Of a stretch of DNA of 64,000 bases, positions 43,706 through 54,085 are shown piece after piece (within the stretch, counting starts at the first letter, position 1; every line of letters starts with the position of its first letter). Source of the stretch: Candidatus Manganitrophus sp. (GTDB lineage Bacteria > Nitrospirota > Nitrospiria > SBBL01 > Manganitrophaceae); contig CP114562.1 of assembly GCA_028865235.1 (NCBI GenBank), positions 124,001 to 188,000 of the forward strand. Reading direction: 5' to 3'. The notes beneath the pieces were generated by a model. The model saw nothing but the letters and a program-made list of their open reading frames with translations. It did not search any database and had not been told where the DNA came from. Made by a program: the position numbers and the translations under genes.

Positions 43706-45864
43706 GTGCGAGATCTTTTAAACAGAATTATGGTATTGGTTGCAGTAAATGTTTGTCTCATTCTGTCTTACGATAATGCTCTCGCCCAAGTGCCGGAGGA
43801 GTCCTCGTCGGTGGGGGATAATCAGCTGGCTGATACCCCCTGGTATTGGATACGGTCACTGTGACCGGAGCGCGCACCGAAACGGAGATCTCGGAGGTTG
43901 CCACGTCGGTCTCCGTGGCCGAGGAGGAAGCGATCGCCGAGCAGCTCACGATTTCGACGAACATCGGAAAAACCCTCGATGTTCTGGTTCCCGGTCTCAC
44001 GGTGAGTCAAGAGGAGTTCCGCTCCGGCTGCAGCACCAACATCCGGGGCCGGCCCGCGCAATTTCTTATCAACGGGGTGCCGACGAATGACAATCTGCGC
44101 CGCTCAAGTTGCCGCGGCTTGTACAACGTCAACCCGTTTGCATTAGAACGGATTGAAGTGCAGCGGGGTGCAACGGCGCTTTTCGGCGCCGGCGCGCCGG
44201 GAGGCGCTATTAACCTGATTACAAGGCGGGCTCAGTCGCAAGCGCTTGAAATCGATCTTGCCGCCCAGTCGAGTATCAACCCACACGCCACATCAGGCTC
44301 TCTTGAATACAACCTCTACGCCGGCGCGGGACAAGCCTTCTCCGCCTGGGACTACTACGCCGGGATCGGCTATCAAGACTACGGCGCGCGGCGCAATCCG
44401 GAAGACGGCTTTGTCCCCGGCAGTGAGTTCAAGAGCGGATCGCTGGTTACGTCATTAGGATGGGACGTGGGGAGCGCTGGGCGGCTGCGCTTCACCGGCC
44501 TCTACTTCCGAGAAGATCCGGGAACGGTCTATGCGAGCGACTTCACGGCGGTGTCGGGCGAGCGCTTCGCCGATAATATTTTCGTTGTAAGACCGCCCAA
44601 TCCGCGCGCGGACCAGGCGCAGGTCGAACAGATTCTCTTGATCCTCTCCTATGATGTGCCGTCCGTGCTCGGCCACGCGCTCCATCTCTCTTTATTCATG
44701 CACGATGAAGAGCTGATCCAGCGCAGCGCCGACTTCTTCGCAGGCGACGTCTTCTATTTCAACAGCGACGCCGAAAACCAGCGGCAGGGCTTTCGCTCCA
44801 CCGCCAGTCGGACATTTGGTATCGGCGAGGGCTCGATCGAAGCGATCTACGGCGTCGATCTGCTGCGCCAGCGCTACTACCGGCCGCAGCTCGACGATGA
44901 AACCGCAAGCGACGTTGTCGGTTTCGTCTCGCCGGAAGTGACCCTCGACAGCCTCGCCCTCTTTGTACAGCCGAAGGTGAGGGCGGGGCGGTGGCTCTTT
45001 ACCGGCGGCGTTCGTTACGAGACCTTCCGAGGCGAGGTCGGATCCGAAGGGTTCGACCCGTCCCTTCCAGGCGTGGCCGCCCCCGGCGACGTGCCTGACT
45101 TTGATCTCACGCTGTTTAATCTCGGCGCGGTGTACGACCTGACCGATCGGTTGCAGCTCTATGGCGGCTTCAGCCAGGGGGCCGAGATCAGCGAGTTCGG
45201 CCGCGCGGCGCGCGGCACGGCCGACCCGTCGCTCATCAACCTCAATGCGGCTGCCTCCAACCAGTATGAACTCGGCATCCGCGGAGGCGCAGGCCGTGTC
45301 GATTTCAGCACGGCGCTGTTCTATTCACAGTCGGATGAGGCGGCGAGTTTGACGTTCGACCCGAGCTGCGCCGGCGAGCCGTTCTGTCCGCTGATTCCGC
45401 TGCGGCTCGATCAGGAGATCTACGGCGCCGAGGCGACGGCCGACTGGTGGCTGAGCGATCGCACCGTTTTGGGCGCGATTCTGACCTACCAGCGGGGCGA
45501 GTTTACCGAGGAGGGGGCGACCCCGGTCGACTTCGGCAGCGACACCCTGTCGCCGCCCCGCGCCACCCTCTATATTGCGTTCGAGCCGATTGCGAAGTGG
45601 CGTAACCGCATTCAGGGGACCTACTTCGCCGAGACCGACTACTACAGCGCCGCGCAGGAAGCGGCCGGCTTCCGCGACTCCGAAGCGCTCTTCCTCATGG
45701 ATCTGACGTCGAGCTACCCGCTCGGGCCGGGGATGCTGTCGCTGGGGATCTCGAATCTGCTCAACCGCAAATATGTCAATGTCACCAACCAGGCGAGCGG
45801 GGATTTCTTCTACTACCTTTCAGAAGGGATGCGTGCGACCCTGACATACCAGGTGCGGCTCTAA
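43706..45864 (+). CDS. TonB-dependent outer-membrane receptor (siderophore type), frameshifted near the start
   Basis: GTG at 43706 with GGAGGT upstream starts a signal peptide (LLNRIMVLVAVNVCLILSYD...ALAQ). One base is missing in a CCCCC run at about 43830, after which the main frame gives a TonB box (LDTVTVTGA), a plug domain (NIGKTLDVLVPGLTV, NIRGRPAQFLINGVP, ERIEVQRGATALFGAGAPGG, INLITRR) and a 22-strand-type barrel ending with the aromatic-containing YQVRL. Total about 719 residues. The Fur box and the PepSY neighbour argue for ferric siderophore uptake. Confidence 0.9.
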
Positions 45865-45873
45865 GCTTGTGCC

Positions 45874-47166
45874 ATGGCGCATTGGTTTCGCTGGCATAGC
45901 TGGATCGGTCTCACCGCCGGCTTGCTGTTGTTTGTCATCTGCTGGTCGGGCACCGTCGCCGTCTTCAGCCGAGAGATCGACTGGCTGCTGAATCCGGTCT
46001 TGCGGGTCCGGCCTCAGGCGTCGCGCGCGAGCTGGGGGAGATTCTGGCGGCGGTCGAGCGGGCCTACCCGCAAGGGAAGGTGTCCGAGCCTTCACGCGCC
46101 GCTCGGCCCCCGCTTTGCGGCCGAAGCGTCGGTCGAGGCGCGGGGGCAGACCTTGCGGGTCTATGTCGATCCGTACACCGCTCAGGTCCAGGGGGAGACG
46201 AGCTATTTCAATGTACAGCGCTTCTTCCGCAGCTTTCACATGAACCTCTTCTTCCCCCGTACCCTCGGCTACTATGTGGTCTGCGCATTCTCCTTCGCCC
46301 TGATCGCCTCGATGGCGACGGCGCTGTTGTTCTATCACCATTGGTGGCGCCGCTTCTTCATTTTAAAGATCGGACGGGGCCCGCGCGTTTTTTGGTCGGA
46401 TCTCCATAAGGCCTCCGGATTGTGGTCGCTTTGGTTTTGCGCTCTCATCGCCGTCACCGGGCTTTGGTATCTGATCGAGATCTTCGGTTATGACTGGATC
46501 AGCCCGCAGTTCAGCTCCAAACCCGCTCCTGCGCTGTCGGCGGCCGAGAAGGCCGCCTGGATGGGGAAGCCGCCCCTCCCGCTGGACGATCTGATGGCCC
46601 ACGCGCAAAGAGCGCGGCCGGAGTTGACAATCCAAACCGTCTCGCTTCCGGACGGAGAGGCGAACGATTTGATCTACTTCGACGGCCAGGGGGACGATCT
46701 GCTGGTGCGAAACCGCGCCAACAAGCTCTATCTGAATCTCCATACCGGTGACGTGGTGGCCAGTCAGGATGCCGGCGATCTGTCGCTTTACTGGCGCTGG
46801 GTGGATATGGCCGACCCACTTCATTTCGGCGATTTCGGCGGCCTCATCAGCAAGTCGGTCTGGTTTCTCTTCGGGATTCTGCTCTCCGGGCTCTCTCTGA
46901 CCGGCGCTTACCTTCAAGTACAACGGCAGCAGCGGCGCGGCCAGGACGGCTACCGGCCGGCGATCATCGCCGCCTATACAGTTTCCATTTTGGTGCTGCT
47001 GACTGCTGCCGTCGGTGCCTGGCGGGAGATCCGCGACTATGGCTCCGTCGAAACGGAAGGACGCCATGTCTGGCCTGAGGTGCCCATGGCCGTCGTGGCT
47101 TTCATTGCGGTGTGGCTAGCAAGCATGTTGGCGGTGCTGGCGTTGTGGGTGCGCAAGCTGCGTTAA
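45874..47166 (+). CDS. PepSY-associated membrane protein (iron-siderophore reductase-like)
   Basis: A 430-residue inner-membrane protein with the PepSY_TM layout: TM1 GLTAGLLLFVICWSGTVAVF, PepSY-type region (VYVDPYTAQVQG), TM2/TM3 around 130-200 with HH and H-K pairs (FYHHWWRRFFILKIGRG, WSDLHKASGLWSLWF) and two further TM helices. Family members next to TonB receptors are thought to help reduce or release iron from siderophores. It begins 9 bases after the receptor stop. Two compensating shifts between about 46010 and 46100 scramble some 30 residues; the other frame there reads GVARELGEILAAVERAYPQG, which looks natural. Confidence 0.85.
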   Translation: MAHWFRWHSWIGLTAGLLLFVICWSGTVAVFSREIDWLLNPVLRVRPQASRASWGRFWRRSSGPTRKGRCPSLHAPLGPRFAAEASVEARGQTLRVYVDPYTAQVQGETSYFNVQRFFRSFHMNLFFPRTLGYYVVCAFSFALIASMATALLFYHHWWRRFFILKIGRGPRVFWSDLHKASGLWSLWFCALIAVTGLWYLIEIFGYDWISPQFSSKPAPALSAAEKAAWMGKPPLPLDDLMAHAQRARPELTIQTVSLPDGEANDLIYFDGQGDDLLVRNRANKLYLNLHTGDVVASQDAGDLSLYWRWVDMADPLHFGDFGGLISKSVWFLFGILLSGLSLTGAYLQVQRQQRRGQDGYRPAIIAAYTVSILVLLTAAVGAWREIRDYGSVETEGRHVWPEVPMAVVAFIAVWLASMLAVLALWVRKLR

Positions 47167-47255
47167 AGTAGTAGTGACCTTGCGAGGTCTCTGAAGCAAA
47201 GGAGGAGGGTCTCCCCGACATTTTCAAAAATCAAATAATCCAAAGGAGGGAAAAA

Positions 47256-47690
47256 ATGGATAAGAAACGTGTGATCGAGAGGCTGAATCAGATGTTGGAG
47301 CATGAGATGGCGGCGATGGTCCGCTATCTTCACCACTCCATCGTCGTTCCCGGCATCGGGCGGGGACCGATCGTCGATCTGATGGACACCCGCGCCAAAG
47401 AATCGATGGCGCATGCAAAGGTGCTTGGGAACAAGGTCATGGCGCTCGGTGGGCATCCCTCGGTGAAGGTCTCCGAGGTCTTCGAGCCCGGTCCTCAGCA
47501 GACGACGCGAGAGATGCTGGAAGAAGATCTTGAGGAGGAGAGAAGGGCGGTTGAAGAATACCTTCAACTGCTCCAACTCGTCAAGGATGATGTCCCGCTC
47601 GAATTCATGGTGCGAAGCATTCTTCTGGAAGAGCAGGCCCATGTGGAGAGCCTCGAAATTATGTTGCGGGAGGAGAGTAGGGCGGGTTAG
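47256..47690 (+). CDS. Ferritin-like four-helix protein
   Basis: A 144-residue protein with the bacterioferritin/Dps-like di-iron pattern: EHEMAAMVRYLHH (helix 1), DTRAKESMAHAKVLGNK (E..H, helix 2), EEDLEEERRAVEEYLQLLQL (helix 3) and RSILLEEQAHVESLEIML (E..H, helix 4). GGAGG precedes the ATG. Iron storage or detoxification is inferred and fits its place after the siderophore receptor. Confidence 0.85.
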   Translation: MDKKRVIERLNQMLEHEMAAMVRYLHHSIVVPGIGRGPIVDLMDTRAKESMAHAKVLGNKVMALGGHPSVKVSEVFEPGPQQTTREMLEEDLEEERRAVEEYLQLLQLVKDDVPLEFMVRSILLEEQAHVESLEIMLREESRAG

Positions 47691-47692
47691 GG

Positions 47693-47834
47693 CGATCATG
47701 GCGCTGCAGGCGATCCTCACCCTACTCAGAAAGAGGTCTTCGCCTCTTATCGAACGCTGTTCCTCCCAGGACCTTCTCGATCTGATCCTGCAGGTCCGGA
47801 AAGAGGGGAAGAGCCACTTTCTTATGGCGGTTAG
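47693..47834 (+). pseudogene. Short remnant of a Spy/CpxP-like gene
   Basis: GCGCTGCAGGCGATCCTCAC and the following 40 bases closely match 41704-41766 in the Spy-like gene (ALQAILTPxQKEVFASYR versus ALQAILTPAQKEAFAFYR), with one base missing. It is a partial duplicate with no start codon of its own. Confidence 0.55.
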
Positions 47835-47923
47835 CTAAATGAAGGCGGATCTCTCAGACGGGAGTGGGGGAGGTCGCTTATTGTCAACCGCGCCGGCCTT
47901 CTTGTTCAGAAAGGGGTCACGAA

Positions 47924-48430
47924 ATGAACTGTCAGAGAAATTTTTTGAATTTTAATTTCGCCTTATCTCTCTTATTGGCCATCTCCGTCGGTTGCAGCAG
48001 TGGGTCGGGAAATCTTAAATCGGTTGTTAATCCACCTTCCGGATCGACCATCTCATCCATGGACGTTCATGTGGAACTCAGGGAATGGAGCGTTACGGCC
48101 GATAAGGAGATAATCCGGTCCGGGCGGATCAGCTTTCGGGCAGTCAATCGCGGTACGGAGGATCACGAGATGGTGATTCTCAAAACCGACCTCCCGGCTG
48201 ATACTCTTCCTCTTGAGAATGAAAAGGTCGATGAGACCTCGGCGGGGAGAGTGATGGGGGAGATTGAGCCATTTGAGCCAACGACGCAGAAAAATCTGAC
48301 CCTCGATCTGGAACCAGGGTCGTATGTACTTCTCTGCAATATCGTCGAGACGGAAAATGGCGAATCGGAGGGACACTATCGAATGGGAATGCGCACGGTA
48401 TTTGAAGTGATAGAGCAGGCTCCACGTTGA
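47924..48430 (+). CDS. Cupredoxin-like lipoprotein
   Basis: A 168-residue protein. The start is set at ATG 47924 with AAGGGG upstream. Signal region LNFNFALSLLLAISVGC with a possible lipidated Cys. The mature part has a cupredoxin-like beta pattern: VELREWSVTADKEIIRSGRI, FRAVNRGTEDHEMVIL, and the late LEPGSYVLLCNI...GHYRMGM. One H, one C, one H and one M fall where a type 1 copper site would be (H in DHEM, C in LCN, H in GHY, M in RMGM). Copper binding is inferred. Confidence 0.7.
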   Translation: MNCQRNFLNFNFALSLLLAISVGCSSGSGNLKSVVNPPSGSTISSMDVHVELREWSVTADKEIIRSGRISFRAVNRGTEDHEMVILKTDLPADTLPLENEKVDETSAGRVMGEIEPFEPTTQKNLTLDLEPGSYVLLCNIVETENGESEGHYRMGMRTVFEVIEQAPR

Positions 48431-48746
48431 AGATTTATCTTTGGGGTGTCCTTGTGGTGGATGCTGTTCCGAAGAACGGAGCGCTCCTTTGGATATGTTT
48501 ATGGAGATGCCAAGTTCCATATGGGCAGCATCTATACCGCACAGATGCTCCCCCGGATGGTGATATCCCCTTCTTAATTTTAGGAACGGGAAGCAAGAAT
48601 GGACTCTCCTTCGGCGTGTTATTAGAGAAATACAAGCCAATGCGAAATCCAACAGCCATAAGCCAATCGCGCCATCCCATACTGCGATAAACAGCAAGGA
48701 GCTTCTGGTTTCATGTTTAGGGTAAGGGGAAAAAATAAAAATCTTG

Positions 48747-48813
48747 TTGACAAGGGTGCTGCGGTTTGTGTAAAGTGAGGCCTATTGAAGTTGAGAATGA
48801 TTCTCAACTTCAA
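48747..48813 (+). promoter_or_regulatory. Promoter with extended Fur box (copy D)
   Basis: TTGACA (48747-48752), 18 bases, TAAAGT (48771-48776). A 29-bp perfect palindrome (48785-48813, centre at G48799, arms TTGAAGTTGAGAAT) contains the Fur core. Confidence 0.75.
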
Positions 48814-48904
48814 TATTAAACTAAATCAAGGCTGGCGGTCGAACACGTATCAGAGCACCCAGAAGCCCAAGGTGAACGAAATATTGCCTTGGGCTTTTTT
48901 ATTT
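48783..48904 (+). ncRNA. Fur-controlled small RNA candidate (copy D)
   Basis: From about 48783 to the terminator AGCCCAAGG...CCTTGGGCT plus TTTTTTATTTT (48864-48904). It carries GGCTGGCGGT...CACCCAGAAGCCC, the diverged version of the motif in copies A-C. The next gene begins 230 bases later and is a prepilin, so this copy looks like a free-standing iron-regulated small RNA. The region 48431-48746 before it holds no gene that I can support. Confidence 0.55.
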
Positions 48905-49131
48905 TCAAAAGAAAGAAGGCCGCCGATAGCGCAACTTGGAGGTCGGGTTATCGGCGGCCCTGCAACCAGCACAGAAAGAGATCTTCCTGAACCGACGCGT
49001 GGAAAGAGTAACAACTCTCGCCGTATCTGTCAATCGGGAAGGCTCCCGCCGCCATCCGGGGGGTGCCAAAGATGGGAAGGTCCTCAAGCGATCCTTTTAT
49101 TCAGGATCAAACCAAAAACAGAGGGAGACAG

Positions 49132-50464
49132 ATGATGAGCAGAATAGAAAACGGAGTCCAAAGAAAAAGATGGGCTCAACTGAAAAATGAGAGAGGCTTC
49201 ACATTGGTGGAGCTGTTGGTCGTGATCGGCATTTTAGTAGTCTTGGGCGCGATCACCTTCCCGGTGGTGCAAAACGCCCTGGCCAAATCGAGAGAGGCGA
49301 CCGGCCTTCAAAACATGCGGCAGATGGCCGACGCGCTGGTGGCCTATGTCGCAGATAACAAGATGTATCCTGCTTCGGCCACAAATATTGGGTCTGAAGT
49401 GGGGGGCACGGCCATTCGTCAGAGATGGTTTAACAGTCTTGCGCCCTATTTGGGAATAAAGGATCCTAGAGCGCAGAGCAACGCGCAGGGGGCGACGAAC
49501 ACTTCCAATGCGGCCGGTGATGCCAATCAGGAGGTCTTCAATCAGGTGATGATCGATCCACTCGTTCGCGGTGAGTGGGAGATCGGCCGGAACAACTCCA
49601 TCGGCTATAACTTTCAATATCTGGGGAATGCCCGGTCGGCCGCTGCAGGTAAAGGAGCAAAAAGAAACGGCCGAATTAACTTCCCGGTTCTTGATTCGGA
49701 GGTCCCCAGAAAGGATATGACCATCGCTTTTGCCTATACCGACGGGACAGGATATGTCGAACCGTATCGGCCCCCTTCAACCATGCTAGGTCCAGAGAGT
49801 GACGAGGTGGCCGGTGCTGACTTTGTTACGACAGGCCTTACCGATCAGGCGCTATCCGGTACTAGCACTCCAACGACGAATCGGCTCACCACGCTCGGGA
49901 ACGAAGGTTATCAAATCGACCCGACGTTCCTTCGCGTGATCGATTACGATGCCGACGCGGCGCTCGATGTCGTGGGGGCTGCGGGGGGAGGCTCGTCATG
50001 CCCAGGCCGCCAGAGGCGTTGTCACAAACCGGTACAACGGCGGGACGATCGTCGCCTATGCCGACGGCCATGTCGAGTATCTGAAACGCGAGGCGGTTTA
50101 CCTCGATCCACGGTCGGGAAAACCCTCCAACCGCCTCTGGAACGGCTTTGGCCGCGATAACGATGAGGATGGAGACGGCGCGTTCGAGCCTGCGTCGGAG
50201 ACGGTCACCGATAATAACGAATGGGTCACGCTCACCGGTGTCAACACCGTCATTGACACCAAGATGACCGGCACCGCCAGCGGCAACTCCAGCTTCCTTC
50301 AGGGGGCACCGACGATGCTGGCGTTGGCAGATCCCATTGTCTGGGGTGGGGCGACCTCCACCGCAGGGGATCTGCTTACCGATGCAAACGGTCCCACCAC
50401 GCCAAAGCGGCGGCCTTTCCCGATCACCCTCACCGTCCTCGGACAGACGCTGGTCAACAAATAG
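49132..50464 (+). CDS. Prepilin-type protein with H-X9-DG-like end, frameshifted
   Basis: GAGGGAG precedes ATG 49132. The N-terminus is a type IV prepilin/pseudopilin: NERGFTLVELLVVIGILVVL, cut after Gly, with Glu at +5. The mature part is large, about 400 residues. A shift at a GGGGGG run near 49990 joins the second frame, where GVVTNRYNGGTIVAYADGHV is the DG-x-V region of DUF1559/H-X9-DG prepilins. It has no cysteine pair typical of pilin tips. It heads the pilus/secretion cluster. Confidence 0.75.
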
Positions 50465-50480
50465 TTCCCGCCTGATGGCC

Positions 50481-50556
50481 GTTGAAGGGCTGCCCCATGC
50501 CGTCCTTCAACTGGATGTCCCGGCCCCTCCCCACCCCCGGGGGCCGGGGCTTTTCC
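50481..50556 (+). terminator. Double hairpin/terminator after the prepilin gene
   Basis: GTTGAAGG (50481-50488) / CCTTCAAC (50504-50511), then CCCGGCCCC (50519-50527) / GGGGCCGGG (50540-50548) followed by CTTTT. The second is a GC-rich intrinsic terminator, so the prepilin may be made in excess over the genes downstream. Confidence 0.65.
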
Positions 50557-50625
50557 TGAGGGGAGAAGAGGTTCTCCGATGAGGAAAAGTGAAAAGGGAG
50601 GGTGGTTTTAGTCTTTAGGAGAAAA

Positions 50626-51475
50626 ATGGAGCAACAGTATTTCATCGAAGCAGAGAATCTCGGAAAGGTCTACCGGTCGCTCTTCGGGCTCCGGGAGGTC
50701 AAGGCGCTGGAGGGGCTCTCCTTCAAGCTCTCCAAGGGGGAGGTGGTCGGTCTCTTGGGGCCGAACGGGGCCGGAAAGACGACCACGATCATGCTGATTC
50801 TGGGGCTGCTGGCGCCGACCTCGGGGCGGCTTCGGCTCTTCGGCAAAGACCCCAAAGAGGTGGCCGTGAAGGAGAAGGTCGGATTCCTGCCGGAGGAGTC
50901 TTATTTCTATCGCTTTTTTACCGGGGAGGAGATCCTTCACTACTACGGCGGGCTTTTCCGGATCAAATCCAATATCCGAAAGGAGCGGGTGAATGCGCTG
51001 CTGCTGCGGGTTGGTCTCTGGGAGGTGAGAAAACGGCGGCTGAAAGGGTACTCGAAAGGGATGCTCCGCCGGATCGGCCTCGCCCAGGCGCTGATCAATG
51101 ACCCCGAGTTTTTGATCCTGGATGAGCCGACCGCCGGGCTCGACCCGATCGGGACGCGGGAGGTCAAAGAGCTGATCCTGCAATTAAAGTCCGAGGGGAA
51201 AACGATCTTGCTCTGCTCTCACCTGTTGGGGGGATGTGCAGCAGGTCTGCGATCGAATCTTGATGCTCTATCGGGGAAAGGTCATTGCCGAGGGGCCGAT
51301 TGGAGCGGTCTTGGCGAAGCGGGATCATATCGGAATCGATTTTAGAAACCTTCCGGCGGAGGCGCTGGAAGAAATCCGGAAGGTCGCGGAGAAGCATGGC
51401 TCGGAGGTGGTCGATGTCGAGCCTTTGTCAGAGACGTTGGAGGAATTTTTTATCAAAACGGTGCAGGGAAAATGA
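50626..51475 (+). CDS. ABC transporter ATP-binding protein, frameshifted
   Basis: About 282 residues from ATG 50626 (AGGAG upstream). Walker A GLLGPNGAGKTTT, a Q-loop-like FLPEESYFYRFFTGEE, signature KGYSKGMLRRIGLAQAL (an SxGM variant of LSGGQ), Walker B FLILDEPTAGLDP and a switch His in LLCSHLL. A shift near 51230 in a GGGGGG run joins the second frame VQQVCDRILMLYRGKVIAEG to the end. ATGA overlap with the permease. This is the DrrA/NatA type. Together with the permease it resembles the PilGHI-like ABC systems linked to type IV pili in myxobacteria. Confidence 0.85.
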
Positions 51476-52803
51476 GGAAGATCTTCTCGATCGCATACGG
51501 CACGTTCATCGAAGCGTTTCGAAGCTGGCTTTTTCTCAGCCTGTTTTTGGCCGGTATTTTTCTTCTTTTGGTTTCGGTTTTCCTTCCGGCAGTCCATCCC
51601 GATGATCAGGCTCAAGCTTCTGCTGAATGTCCAGATCACCTCGCTGACCCTCTTTAGCTCGATGGCGATGGTCTTCTTCATGGCGCCGGCCCTTCCTCGG
51701 GAGATCGAAGAGCGGACCCTCTACCCCGTTCTGGCCAAGCCGGTAGGACGCTCGGTCTATTTGCAAGGGAGGACTGCTCGGGGCGCTCGCCTTCGGGTTG
51801 GCCGGAATCGGCTTGGCCTCCTTTCTGGGTCTCCTTTATTTCGTGATCGGCTTTCCGGTCCTGATGGACAAGGGGAGCAGCGCCCACCCGATGCAATACC
51901 TCGCATCGGATGAAAAGAGCCCCGCTTTGATGGAGAGGGACTTTTTATCCTAAGCCACTTTCCCAAAGATAAACTCTGGCTCAACGAGCGGGGAAATCAC
52001 ACGGCGACCTGGACCTTTGATCAACTGGACCGCTTGCCCCAAACGCCGGAGAGTCTCGATCTGGTTCTGGAGATGGATCGGATTAACATCAACACGCTGG
52101 CCAAGGCAGCCAAGGTCCATGTGGCGGTGATCGGGGGAAATTCAAAGGTTCTCTTTTCCAAAGAGACCTATCTCGAAGAGAAAGGGCCGACCCTCGTTCC
52201 GGTCGATCACGACCTTCTGTCAGGTCGGCAGCGGATTGAGATTGCGCTTCGGCCGAGGGAGACCTCCTACTTTATCTCCGTCGGGCCGGAGAGCGTTCGT
52301 TTAGGATATCGGGGTGGAAGCAGCCTCTGGGCCAATTACTTTCGGGCGGCGATGGGGGCTTTTTTGCCTTGGCTCTAATAACGGTCGTTTCGTTGGCGGC
52401 CTCCACCTACTTTTCACAAAAGATGGCGATCGCAATCGGCCTCTTCACCTATGTCGCCGGCAACACCCTCCCATACCTTCGGAGCTTCGCCCGGTTGCTG
52501 AAAGGAGGGCTGGATGAGGAAGCCCTGACGATCCCCGGAATGGAGGGGGCACAGGCGACTCTCGGCGCATTATCAAAAGAGGATCTCCCATGGATGGAAT
52601 GGCTGACCTGGTTGAAGTCTCCTTTAGAGGCTTTTTGTGATCTCTTTCCCGACTTTCAGAAATTTGATCTGACGCAGCCGCTGATCGAGGGGATCTATAT
52701 TGAAAATCACCTCCTCTCGCAGGCAGGCTTCTATCTTTTGGCGTACAGCTTCCCCCTCTTTTTAATCTCGGTCGCAATCTTCCATCGCCGGGAGTTGAAA
52801 TAA
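51472..52803 (+). CDS. ABC-2 type permease with large extracytoplasmic domain, frameshifted
   Basis: Successive frames 51472-51657, 51602-51913, 52034-52378 and 52369-52803 form one chain of about 440 residues. TM1 is SWLFLSLFLAGIFLLLVSVF. Then SLTLFSSMAMVFFMAPALPR with EIEERTLYPVLAKPVGR, an ABC-2 hallmark. A TM segment around GLAGIGLASFLGLLYFVIGF is followed by a soluble domain of about 160 residues (LWLNERGNHTATWTFDQL), and two further TM helices. Four shifts are probably assembly errors. Confidence 0.7.
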
Positions 52804-52808
52804 AAGAA

Positions 52809-53638
52809 ATGCCGACATCTCTCATCAAACGGATTGGGATTGCCCTGTTGTTCTTCCTGATTTTGAATGCCTTGCTCGGCCGGGTGGAGACCCAAAGGGC
52901 AAAAGAGGAGCTAGTCGATACCTCTTCCTATGATGCCCTGACGCCGGGTGAGTTTGTCGGGACGATCGCCCTGGCCGGGTTTCGAGCGATGGCGGTCGAT
53001 ATGCTCTGGGTCCGAGCCATTGACCTCTGGAAGGAGAAAGATTGGTACCAGGCGCTCACGGTATATCGACTCATCTCAAAGTTACAGCCTCATTTTGAAG
53101 AGGCCTGGGTGACCAATGGCTGGAATATGGCCATTAACATTGCCGTCAGTAAACGTCAGAAGGGGGCCGATGCCGAAGCATGGGAGTGGGTAGAGAGGGG
53201 GCTCGATTACCTAAAAGGGGGATCTCGCGGAACCCCAAGAGCCATTATCTCCATTACTATTACGGCTGGCTGACTTATCGGATGGGCCAGGACGAATACT
53301 ATCGGGCCCGGTTTGCGCAGGACGGTCTGGATCCTTTGGAAGAGTCATATCTCTACCTTAAAAAAGCATCGGATCTGAAAGGCCCGCATTATGCTTATGA
53401 CAACCGTCTCGCCTTTCTTTTTCATGAAAAAGGGATCTGGGAGCAGGAGAATGGAAATCGGGTCGCGGCGCTTGAATTCTTCAAAGCCTCGAAGAGCCAT
53501 ATGGAACGGGCATCAACCCTCATCCCGGACGGCTCCTCCCGGGTCGGAAGCCCATCTTAATTTTTTAAATTACAAAGAGAGTTTGACAAGAAAATGGCCG
53601 ATCTTGATCGGCTGATCCAGGAACTCCAACGATCGTAG
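52809..53638 (+). CDS. Membrane-anchored TPR-like protein, frameshifted
   Basis: About 275 residues. An N-terminal anchor (IKRIGIALLFFLILNALLG) is followed by helical repeats: GFRAMAVDMLWVRAIDLWKE, DWYQALTVYRLISKLQPHFE and AWEWVERGLDYLKEGISRNP, which look TPR-like. Shifts near 53220 and 53560 separate three frames; the last ends FDKKMADLDRLIQELQRS. It sits between the ABC permease and the PilZ gene and may be an assembly scaffold. Confidence 0.65.
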
Positions 53639-53686
53639 CAGGGGGCCGAGGAAGATGAAGCCGGCGATCAGAAAAGGGCTGGAGCG

Positions 53687-54085
53687 GTGTTGAGTCTATT
53701 TCACAGAAAGAAGGCGAAATCGCATATCGAGAAGCGGGGTTCTCCCCGTGTCGCGCTGGTCGATTATTATCTTTTTTATTTGAAGGACCCGCTCAGAGAT
53801 ACCTCTGCTATCCGGGGAGAGGTGATCAACCTTTCCAAAGAGGGGGTGTTGTTCGAGAGCCTCGACCCTTTCGATCCTGGGATCGAGCTGGCCTTGAAGC
53901 TTCAGATCCCATATAAGAATGAATTCATTCGGGCCTCCGGAAGAATCATACGGATTGAGAGAGGGTCTCACCCCTCCAAAGCGCGCGTTGCGGCGAACTA
54001 CACGAAGATTCTGAACGGCCCGAAGGAATTGCTTTTCGACACGCTGGTACATCTGGTCACAGAGAAAAAGGAGGGGGATGATTAA
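53687..54085 (+). CDS. PilZ-domain protein
   Basis: A 132-residue protein with the c-di-GMP-binding PilZ pattern: KRGSPRV (RxxxR-type, about 17-23), then NLSKEGVLFES (the D/NxSxxG motif), then strands ASGRIIRIERG. Start is GTG 53687. Its end overlaps the secretin gene by 8 bases. c-di-GMP control of the pilus or secretion machine is inferred. Confidence 0.8.
   Translation: MLSLFHRKKAKSHIEKRGSPRVALVDYYLFYLKDPLRDTSAIRGEVINLSKEGVLFESLDPFDPGIELALKLQIPYKNEFIRASGRIIRIERGSHPSKARVAANYTKILNGPKELLFDTLVHLVTEKKEGDD

Noticed and set aside
48427..48813. Short frames on both strands between the cupredoxin-like gene and the Fur box
   Set aside because: No ribosome sites or conserved pattern; some run through the Fur palindrome.
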